Shown here: one piece after another, positions 8,581 through 15,064 of the stretch
How the letters are laid out: each line of letters starts with the position of its first letter
How positions within the stretch are numbered: position 1 is the first letter of the stretch
NCBI RefSeq assembly: GCF_022662375.1
Contig: NZ_JAKNQL010000010.1
Span: 204,733-268,732 of the forward strand
Reading direction: 5' to 3'
DNA: 64,000 nt
From: Pseudomonas sp. CROZ-RG-20F-R04-15
GTDB lineage: Bacteria > Pseudomonadota > Gammaproteobacteria > Pseudomonadales > Pseudomonadaceae
Program-made: the position numbers and the translations under genes
The notes under the pieces: generated by a model
Database searches by the model: none
The model's input: the letters and a program-made list of their open reading frames with translations, nothing else
Told to the model about the DNA's origin: nothing

Positions 8581-9677
8581 TTATTTTAAAAAAATTTTGG
8601 TGTCTACAGATTTTTTTATTTATTTTTTTTGCTGGCCAGTCTTCACTTGGTACTGCAAACGATAGTCTTCCTCCTGCAGAAATGGTGAAGAAACAGTTTG
8701 ATGTTGGTTTGGTTCCTGGATTAAAGTCTCCAAGACTCCTGGTCGTAAAAAATGACGATGCTGCACTTCCCGACAAACTAGTCTTGGTTGCTGAGGTGTC
8801 TGGGAAAGACTCGGTTATATTGAGCGCAAAATCGGCATTGGCGAAAATTAATAATGTGTATTCGCCTAAAAGTTATGACGGCTTCAATGTTTCTGTTGTT
8901 AAAGGCGTCGATAAAACTATAGGTGTTGTGGATTATCAAGGGGAAATATACACGTTCAATTCAGACGCTCACGTTGTGGGAGATGTTTTGAATTTGATTA
9001 CAAAAAAAGAAGACCAAACGTCGCAGAATTTTAATGTTCAATTTGAATATGATGCTACTCGCAAAAGTGTGGCAGTTAGCCGGATTGTCTATACGGTTAA
9101 TAATGAATCGTGCGATAGATCTCTTAAGAGTGCTTATATTTTACCTCTGAATGTTTTGATTTCTAAATCACTTGAAGATTTCGACGGTGCGACTGCATTT
9201 GAATATCTTCAAAAGTTAAATTTGGACATTCAGGCGGGGCGGGTGAAAGGTGAAAAACTCATGTCATCCTTTGTTGTCTCGACGGCAGACCAAGCACTCG
9301 TTGCATACAAAAATAATGATAAAAATAAGCTCATAGAATCTATGGGTTATCTTGTTGCCGATGGGGGCAGTAGTGAGTCGTGTGCACCTGAAAGCTACAT
9401 AGCTGAAGCGTATTTCTATCCTGACAAGGTGGGTTGGTCCAATGATCTCGGATTTTTGTTTGCTGAGGCAGGATATTATTCAGAATCGGTTGAACTACTA
9501 AGAAAGGTGATTTCTGAAAAACCAGAGAGAACTGTCGCTTACTTGAATATAGCTGATGCATATTGGGGGTTGAGCCAAAAAGATTTGGCTGCAGAGAACT
9601 ATAAAAAATATATCTCTATGATGCAGCAGTCGGGAAAAGCCATGAAAATTCCTAAGAGAGTTTTAGAGCGATCGTAA
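8577..9677 (+). CDS. Secreted protein with TPR-like tail coupled to the effector, candidate immunity protein
   Basis: 366 residues beginning with a strongly hydrophobic signal sequence (FWCLQIFLFIFFAG), so it is predicted periplasmic. The N-terminal two thirds are unrecognised. The last 90 residues form TPR-like helices (NDLGFLFAEAGYYSESVELL, LNIADAYWGLSQKDLA) ending in a basic IPKRVLERS. The same tail occurs in the genes at 10706-11635 and 18789-19652. It overlaps the effector stop by 4 bases (ATGA) and has a GGAG ribosome site inside the effector's last codons. Coupling and predicted location suggest an immunity protein for the effector. Which of the two flanking secreted proteins neutralises which effector domain cannot be told from sequence. 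AT-rich coding sequence. Confidence 0.75.
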   Translation: MIILKKFWCLQIFLFIFFAGQSSLGTANDSLPPAEMVKKQFDVGLVPGLKSPRLLVVKNDDAALPDKLVLVAEVSGKDSVILSAKSALAKINNVYSPKSYDGFNVSVVKGVDKTIGVVDYQGEIYTFNSDAHVVGDVLNLITKKEDQTSQNFNVQFEYDATRKSVAVSRIVYTVNNESCDRSLKSAYILPLNVLISKSLEDFDGATAFEYLQKLNLDIQAGRVKGEKLMSSFVVSTADQALVAYKNNDKNKLIESMGYLVADGGSSESCAPESYIAEAYFYPDKVGWSNDLGFLFAEAGYYSESVELLRKVISEKPERTVAYLNIADAYWGLSQKDLAAENYKKYISMMQQSGKAMKIPKRVLERS

Positions 9678-9682
9678 TAAAA

Positions 9683-9710
9683 GGGACGGATTTATTTTTT
9701 AGTCCGTCCC
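9683..9710. repeat. Inverted repeat just after the effector cassette
   Basis: Arms GGGACGGA and TCCGTCCC enclose a 12-base AT-rich loop. It starts 6 bases after the stop of the preceding gene, so it could act as a terminator hairpin, but no T-run follows it. The GGGACGGATTTATTT motif recurs at 10570-10632 and resembles sequences often found beside REP-associated transposase genes. Confidence 0.5.
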
Positions 9711-9735
9711 GCGAGCAGCTCTTAGGGTGAAATGA

Positions 9736-9790
9736 GGACAGATCACGGTTTTAGTATTTGCCACGAAAAACGTGGTCTGTTCCATTTTTT
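9736..9790 (+). terminator. Nested hairpin followed by T-run
   Basis: Outer imperfect arms GGACAGATCACG (9736-9747) and CGTGGTCTGTTCC (9771-9783) enclose an inner perfect hairpin CCACG-AAAAA-CGTGG (9761-9775). ATTTTTT follows directly. It probably ends transcription of the vgrG-effector unit, and separates it from the next gene. Confidence 0.5.
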
Positions 9791-9810
9791 CCTAAAAAGG
9801 ATATATAAAG

Positions 9811-10398
9811 TTGAAAAAATATTTAACTCTATTTAAGCGGCATTTTATTCCGTATGTAGTTTTTGGTTTCGTAGCGTCCAATGTGTTTGCGGACGCCGCA
9901 CCCACAATAGGTGAATTCCATCCTACGGTGGTAGCCTCTTTGGGCGAAGAAAAGATCGCTGTATTTTTTTTGAAAAATAGTCTGAAGGCGATAGCTAAAG
10001 AAGAGCATGTTGCCGATGCTGAGATATATTACTCATCATTGAGCTCCGGTAAACCCTCTCTAAACTATGTTTGGAAGGTCGAGGGAGATCAGATCGATTC
10101 TGTATTTTTCTACGAGTGGAAGTCCCCTGCGAGAGCCGGAAAGTCTATGTTTGTGTTGATAAAAAGAAAATTGTCGAACTCGGCATTTGACGGTTTTGCT
10201 TATTCGGTAATGGAGTTCCCAATAAGGAGAGATGGTGGAAGTGTATCCTTGCTTCATTTTAGTGGCGATTTGCCTGACCCAGCTCTAGATAATTGTATGG
10301 AGGGGGCAGATCTGGTTACGGGAAATAAAGTGGTCTGTGCTTATAAAGATGCGGCGAGCATTAAAAATTACTTTAGCTTGCAGGATAAAAAACATTAA
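9811..10398 (+). CDS. Secreted protein of unknown function, same family as the N-terminal half of the 20455-21453 gene
   Basis: 195 residues starting at TTG, with AAAAAGG 10 bases upstream. The N-terminus is a signal peptide (IPYVVFGFVASNVFA). The mature part contains IGEFHPTVVASLGEEKIAVFFLKN, KPSLNYVWKVEGDQI and DLPDPALDNC. These blocks are repeated closely in the N-terminal half of the product of 20455-21453, so the two are paralogues despite different base composition. I do not recognise the family. The context of periplasmic, cysteine-containing proteins beside a cell-wall effector suggests an accessory or orphan immunity protein, by inference only. AT-rich. Confidence 0.7.
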   Translation: MKKYLTLFKRHFIPYVVFGFVASNVFADAAPTIGEFHPTVVASLGEEKIAVFFLKNSLKAIAKEEHVADAEIYYSSLSSGKPSLNYVWKVEGDQIDSVFFYEWKSPARAGKSMFVLIKRKLSNSAFDGFAYSVMEFPIRRDGGSVSLLHFSGDLPDPALDNCMEGADLVTGNKVVCAYKDAASIKNYFSLQDKKH

Positions 10399-10705
10399 AA
10401 GTTGTGTGCGCGGCAAAAGAGAAAACGGGGCTGTTCATTTTTAGCTGAATCCGTCCCGTGTATCTTCTTGCGGTTTTACTTCCTGCTTCACCGCCATCTA
10501 GTCTTCCAGATGATCCAGCGCATACGTCACCACATTGGCAATTTAAGTCAGGTGGTAAAGGGAGCTGGTAAAGGGGGCGGATTTATTTATCCGTTTGCTT
10601 TATCGTTGAGCCCAAATAAATCTGTCCCCTTTGTTGTCCATTTTTATTTTCAGCGGCTAAACAATACGCCGAAGCACGCATAGTTGCACTTGAGGGGACC
10701 TTAGA
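10399..10705. other. Gap of about 300 bases with remnant mobile-type repeats
   Basis: No convincing gene. An imperfect 19-base inverted repeat (10570-10588 and 10614-10632, two mismatches) carries the AAAGGGGACAGATTTATTT-type motif seen next to REP-associated transposases. A half-site GAATCCGTCCC lies at 10447-10457. On the minus strand a short frame (about 10500-10545) reads ...VVTYALDHLED before a stop, which looks like the tail of a lost gene. The gap may be the scar of a deleted mobile unit. Confidence 0.5.
10570..10632. repeat. Inverted repeat with AAATAAATCTGTCCCC-type arms
   Basis: The arms at 10570-10588 and 10614-10632 are 19 bases each and complementary except at two positions, with a 25-base loop. 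They sit 74 bases upstream of the next gene. The motif resembles sequences flanking REP-associated transposase genes in pseudomonads; no transposase remains here. Confidence 0.6.
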
Positions 10706-11635
10706 ATGAGGGTGGTAGCTTTTTTAGTTTTAGCGCTCCTGGCGTCAGTGGTCAATGCGAGCTCTAGCTGCGAGGCTGACCTGAATGGGGATGGAATCTG
10801 CGATCCGTATGGTGTTAGACCACTTGAGGATGACGGCACAGTTTCGCGAATCACTATCGATATAGGCGGAAGCGACAAGTCAGTTTCGGGGGATTTTGAA
10901 CTTGGAGATGGTGGGCTGTCAGTAGGTTATCTACCAGGTGAATTCTCGTTGTTGCTGGATTTTTATACTCGTAATACTGATCTTACGCAGTATGGTTTTA
11001 AATGGAATTCTGCGCGGAAAGACTGGGTTCTCTATAAAAAATCTACTTGGGCGGAACCTGGTAGAGATGAAAAATATACCTTGGGTGGTGAGAGGTTACC
11101 AGTCGAAGCACTATTTCCGCAGAAGTTCAATATTCAGCGTGTGGCGTGTTGCACCCTGTTTTCTCAGTTCTCCGAAAATGGGCCAGATTTTAGCTATTTG
11201 AGTAATGAGGATCAGCTTGCAGAAATCAGGAAAGACTTCAAATATATTCTTGGTAAGCTTCCTCAGGGCGAAAAAGGAGAATTATTTTATGGGCTCGATG
11301 ATAGCGGGAACAAGGTAAGGAAGAGTATTCCTCAAGAGCTGGTGTATGAGCTAACTTTGATAATTTCCAATGATAATGTCGGGCCTCTAAATGACTATGC
11401 TTATTATTTGTACCGTAGCAAAAACAATGTTTTAGCTGCTTTGCTTTTGAGGGGGATTCATAAAAAGTTTCCGGAGAGAGTCGTTGCGATATTGAATTTG
11501 GCAGATGCTTATTGGGATATCGGAATGAAGTCCAACGCATGTCCGCTTTATAAGGAATACATCGCTAAAATGACAGAGAGCGGAAAGGGTGAACGTATTC
11601 CACAGTCAGCGGAATCTCGAGAAAACTGCAATTGA
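10706..11635 (+). CDS. Secreted protein with Ca-binding-like N-terminus and TPR-like tail
   Basis: 309 residues with a clear signal peptide (VVAFLVLALLASVVNA) and a GAGGGGA ribosome site. The mature protein starts with CEADLNGDGICDPYG, an Asp-rich loop of EF-hand or dockerin type (DLNGDG) flanked by cysteines. A beta-rich middle follows (TQYGFKWNSARKDWVLY). The last 85 residues are the TPR-like tail shared with the genes at 8577 and 18789 (NDYAYYLYRS, LNLADAYWDIGMKSNACPLY, ERIPQSAESR). The N-terminal part differs from both relatives, so tail and head appear to be exchanged separately. Function is unknown; periplasmic protection or immunity is inferred from context. It is the last markedly AT-rich gene of the island. 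Confidence 0.7.
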   Translation: MRVVAFLVLALLASVVNASSSCEADLNGDGICDPYGVRPLEDDGTVSRITIDIGGSDKSVSGDFELGDGGLSVGYLPGEFSLLLDFYTRNTDLTQYGFKWNSARKDWVLYKKSTWAEPGRDEKYTLGGERLPVEALFPQKFNIQRVACCTLFSQFSENGPDFSYLSNEDQLAEIRKDFKYILGKLPQGEKGELFYGLDDSGNKVRKSIPQELVYELTLIISNDNVGPLNDYAYYLYRSKNNVLAALLLRGIHKKFPERVVAILNLADAYWDIGMKSNACPLYKEYIAKMTESGKGERIPQSAESRENCN

Positions 11636-11672
11636 GACGAGCCGCGTTTCACGGGGATGAGTAAGCGAGCAC

Positions 11673-12122
11673 ATGCAATTCAAAACTCTAGCGGTATCAC
11701 TGCTCGGCCTGATGTGGACGATCCCGGCGTTAGCCGAAACCACCACGTTCAGCCCAACCAAAGGCGTCGAAGCGACGCTGGTTCTCGAAGGCCCCAAGCT
11801 GAACGTCGCGGTTAAAAGCGAAACGCACAGCGAGTCGCGAACAATCGATTTTGAAGCCGAGAATGAACTCCACATGCAGTTCGACGATTTCAATTTCGAC
11901 GGCGACAAGGATTTCGCGATCTGGCAGCTCGATGACGGCATGGGCACTTATGACTACTACCGAGTGTTCATTTATCAAGCCAAAACCGGCGTGTTCGAAG
12001 AGTTGCAGCCGGACTGCGGCGATGGCTTCGTTAACCTGCGCGTCGACAAAAAGCGTAAAGCGTTGCTCAGCACTTACTGGGGCATGAACGGACCAGATCA
12101 ATGCATCACCCGATTCACTTAA
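11673..12122 (+). CDS. XAC2610-like periplasmic protein, putative lysozyme/GH19-type effector inhibitor
   Basis: 149 residues with a signal peptide (LLGLMWTIPALA). The centre contains MQFDDFNFDGDKDFAIWQ followed by YDYYRVFIYQAKTGVFEEL, the signature I associate with the XAC2610-related family. In Xanthomonas, XAC2610 is the periplasmic immunity protein against the GH19-containing type IV effector XAC2609. That makes it a plausible inhibitor of the GH19-like domain of the effector at 5434-8580, although the genes are 3 kb apart and differ in base composition. The family assignment rests on motif memory. The DFNFDGDKD segment could also bind calcium. The start has only a weak ribosome site. Confidence 0.65.
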   Translation: MQFKTLAVSLLGLMWTIPALAETTTFSPTKGVEATLVLEGPKLNVAVKSETHSESRTIDFEAENELHMQFDDFNFDGDKDFAIWQLDDGMGTYDYYRVFIYQAKTGVFEELQPDCGDGFVNLRVDKKRKALLSTYWGMNGPDQCITRFT

Positions 12123-12145
12123 CGCAAAACCTGAATGACTCAAGG

Positions 12146-13522
12146 ATGAACACCGTGAAACGTTTTGTTTTTACCCTGCTAGCCGCGCTACTACTGCCAG
12201 TTTCAGCGGCCTATGCGCAGGACGATTGCAGCCATGTCACCTCAAGCCTGGAAATGGTGCCCTGCTCGGAGGCGGCGAAGAAGGCTGCTGATGCGCAGTT
12301 GAATGTCAGCTACAAGCAGTTGATGACGCGACTTGAGTCTGATTATCGAGCAAATCCGGCGTTGGGTGCGGAGTACGCGGCGAAGGTTAAAGAGTCGCAG
12401 CGTGCGTGGCTGAAATTGCGCGATGCGAACTGCCCCTTGGAGGCGTTCGAGATCGAGGCGGGGATGCCGGCGCATGTGTTCGCCGTTAACTCGTGCATCG
12501 CCAGAATGAGTCGCGAGCGCTCGGCGTATCTGGACAAGATTGTCCCTGCGCTTGCATCCGATAAGAGCGCTTCGACGGCTCCCACCAGCGACGCTTGCCC
12601 CTCGGAGGAGTTCGCGCCTTTCCTGACTGCGTTTTCCGCCAACAGCGAATCACAGCGCCGTCTCACGGCGATGACGGTCAAGTCGCTGGTGTTGAAACCG
12701 GTAGCAGGAAAGGATCGAAGTACCTTTGAGCCTTCGACCTCCGGTGTTAGTGGAACAACGTTCACCTATCCGCTGATGGCTGCAATCACACCCGGCAAGA
12801 CACCTGGGGTCGAGATCGAAGAGGTCGATGACAGTCACGTCAACGTTGTGGATAAACGGGCGGGTAACAGCAATGTGAAAATCTTCAACTTCTCTCGTCA
12901 GGCGTGCTGGGTGCTTGAGGGGATTGAGGATTGGTCGATCAGTGAGAAGGATCTTGTCGCAACAGAGAACCCGGGAATGAGCCGCGCCGAGAACTTCTGT
13001 TATCAGCGTGCCGAAGCGCTAGGTGGGCTGGGGTTTCTTGAACAATACCCGCTGACGGTGGAGTTGATTGAAGCGTCGCTGGAAAATTTTGTGTGTGCTG
13101 CAGAGTCGGGTGACGCACAGGCGAGCCTGTCGGCGGCAAGCCTAAGCCTTTCGCAAATGGCGTCTCAGTTGGAAACGAGCAAGGTAGAGGCGTTGTTCAA
13201 AGCGGCCTCGAAAATACCGAGTGGCGCGTTGGCCTATGCCACGTTTCTTTGTTCAGGAAACTCGACCGACTATAACGGCCCTTGCCTCCATCCCGAGCAG
13301 GCAAAAGAGCAGGTTATTCGTGCTATTTCCATGGGCTCCGCTGATGCGATGAATTATCTGGCCTCGACCTTTGAAGGTGGCGAGTTTGGAACGAAGGATA
13401 TGTCCCGGGCGTTAGCCTGTTATCAGATGGCGGCTGACAAAGGTAATCAGTTGGGCATCTTCAACGTGGGGCGATTGGGATCGCAGGGCGCTGGACCTAT
13501 CAAGGCCAGTCACTGCATCTGA
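12146..13522 (+). CDS. Secreted fusion: LprI-type lysozyme-inhibitor domain plus CPS-module and Sel1-like repeats
   Basis: 458 residues with a signal peptide (LLAALLLPVSAAYA). Residues about 22-135 form an LprI/DUF1311 domain: DDCSHVTSSLEMVPC, ADAQLNVSYKQLM, ESQRAWLKLRDANCPLEA and NSCIARMSRERSAYL. A second module starts at CPSEEFAPFLTAF and ends with CWVLEGIEDWSI. Sel1-like repeats follow (SMGSADAMNYLASTFEGG, DMSRALACYQMAADKG). From the second module onward it is homologous to the gene at 4391-5434. LprI-type domains inhibit lysozyme in Mycobacterium. The start is set at 12146, after CAAGG and next to the signal peptide, rather than at 12101, which would overlap the preceding gene. Role inferred: periplasmic immunity against peptidoglycan hydrolases. 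Confidence 0.75.
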   Translation: MNTVKRFVFTLLAALLLPVSAAYAQDDCSHVTSSLEMVPCSEAAKKAADAQLNVSYKQLMTRLESDYRANPALGAEYAAKVKESQRAWLKLRDANCPLEAFEIEAGMPAHVFAVNSCIARMSRERSAYLDKIVPALASDKSASTAPTSDACPSEEFAPFLTAFSANSESQRRLTAMTVKSLVLKPVAGKDRSTFEPSTSGVSGTTFTYPLMAAITPGKTPGVEIEEVDDSHVNVVDKRAGNSNVKIFNFSRQACWVLEGIEDWSISEKDLVATENPGMSRAENFCYQRAEALGGLGFLEQYPLTVELIEASLENFVCAAESGDAQASLSAASLSLSQMASQLETSKVEALFKAASKIPSGALAYATFLCSGNSTDYNGPCLHPEQAKEQVIRAISMGSADAMNYLASTFEGGEFGTKDMSRALACYQMAADKGNQLGIFNVGRLGSQGAGPIKASHCI

Positions 13523-13660
13523 AATGCCAGGTCATGGCTGATGCGTTTTCGCAGTCGTTGGGTCTGAATCCGTCCGGTAAAACGTTTAGTTTTTGAGCAT
13601 CTGACGACTGCGATTTTCCTTTAAACTCCCCACCCCCAAGGAATGCGCTCAGGACACGGA

Positions 13661-15055
13661 ATGCCAGCCCCCTCGATCTCCCTTCGCCCAGCGTTAGTGC
13701 TCTGGCTATACGCCGCCGCAATCGTGCACATTCTCGCCGGTCTCACCCTGACTTGGGCTGGTCATTCCGGATTACTCGACGGCTATCTGCACGTTCTCGA
13801 ACTGTCGTTCTGGGGCACCGACGCAGTACCCACCGCCGGCCACGAACAACAAGTCTGGTGGCTCGCGCTGTTCGGCGCGACGCTGCAAAGTTATTCGTTG
13901 TATATGCTCGCGCTGGTGCACTTGGGCAATCGCTTGAAAGCCCCGGCATTCTGGGGCTGGTTGAGCGCCGGCATCCTGTTATGGGCGCCGCAGGACATGT
14001 GGCTCTCGGCGCAACAACAGGTCTGGTCGCACCTGTGGCTCGACGGTTTTGCGTTGCTAGTGTTGTTGCCGCCGCTGTTCTGGTTGTATCGGCATGACCG
14101 CCGAAAGGCTTCTTCGGTAAAGGCGCCGAGCCAATCCAACCCGTTTGCCAACAGCGCTTTCAAACGCGTGCTGATCACCGGCGGCACCGGGTTCATCGGT
14201 GAAGCCTTGGTCAATCAATTACTCGACGCCGGCCATTCAGCCAGCGTACTGACGCGCGATCCGTTGAGCGCGGCCAATCTATTCAACGGCCGCATCCGCT
14301 GTGTGCATTCGCTCAGTGAACTCAGCCATGACGAAGCCTTCGACGTAGTGATCAATCTCGCCGGCGCCCCAGTCGCCGGCCCACGCTGGACTCCCAAGCG
14401 TCAGGCGCAACTGCTCGCCAGCCGAGTCGGCACCACCGAAGCGTTGATGACCTGGCTGAAGAACACCCAGCACAAACCAGCGCTATGGATTCAAGCATCG
14501 GCCATCGGTTTCTACGGCGTGCGCGATGCCAGCGAAAGCCTCGACGAACACGCCAGCAAGGGCGAGGGTTTCATGGCCGAACTCTGTGCACGTTGGGAAG
14601 CCGCCGCGCAACCGGCCACTGAGTTTGACGTGCGTCAGGTGGTGCTGCGTCTCGGCGTGGTGTTCGGCCCCGGCGGTGCGTTGACGCCGTTGCTGCTGCC
14701 GTTCCGCCTGGGCTTCGGCGGGCGCATGGGCGACGGTCGGCAGATCATGAGCTGGGTGCATCGCGACGATGTGCTTCAGGTGATCGCGCGGGCTTTCAAC
14801 GACGACACTCTGCGTGGCACCTACAACATGGTCGCGCCCGAAACGGTCAGTCAGGCCGCGTTCGCCGAGCAGGCTGGCAAGGTCCTCAAGCGTCCGGTGT
14901 GGTTGCACATTCCCGCCGCGCCAGTGCGTGCATTGGCGGGGGAGATGGCGCAGTTGTTCTTCGACGGTCAGCGCGTGGTGCCGCAGCGTTTGACCGAGGC
15001 TGGCTACACATTCCGTTATCCAACCCTCGACGCCGCTCTGCGCGATCTGACCTGA
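13661..15055 (+). CDS. TIGR01777-type NAD-dependent epimerase/dehydratase with N-terminal membrane domain
   Basis: 464 residues from the ATG at 13661, which has AGGA 6 bases upstream; the ATG at 13643 has poorer spacing. The first 150 residues contain about four hydrophobic helices (LWLYAAAIVHILAGLTL, WWLALFGATLQSYSLYML, FWGWLSAGILLW, GFALLVLLPPLFWLY). A Rossmann domain follows, starting RVLITGGTGFIGEAL, with INLAGAPV, IQASAIGFYG and VLRLGVVFGPGGALTPLL typical of the TIGR01777/YfcH family. Most members are about 300 residues without membrane helices, so this is an extended form. Its substrate is unknown. It lies 9 bases before the next gene and probably forms an operon with it. Confidence 0.8.
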   Translation: MPAPSISLRPALVLWLYAAAIVHILAGLTLTWAGHSGLLDGYLHVLELSFWGTDAVPTAGHEQQVWWLALFGATLQSYSLYMLALVHLGNRLKAPAFWGWLSAGILLWAPQDMWLSAQQQVWSHLWLDGFALLVLLPPLFWLYRHDRRKASSVKAPSQSNPFANSAFKRVLITGGTGFIGEALVNQLLDAGHSASVLTRDPLSAANLFNGRIRCVHSLSELSHDEAFDVVINLAGAPVAGPRWTPKRQAQLLASRVGTTEALMTWLKNTQHKPALWIQASAIGFYGVRDASESLDEHASKGEGFMAELCARWEAAAQPATEFDVRQVVLRLGVVFGPGGALTPLLLPFRLGFGGRMGDGRQIMSWVHRDDVLQVIARAFNDDTLRGTYNMVAPETVSQAAFAEQAGKVLKRPVWLHIPAAPVRALAGEMAQLFFDGQRVVPQRLTEAGYTFRYPTLDAALRDLT

Positions 15056-15064
15056 GGATCGTCC

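Noticed and set aside
10402..10683. 93-codon frame between the genes at 9811 and 10706
   Set aside because: No ribosome site or recognisable domain, and it spans inverted repeats. Treated as a scar region.
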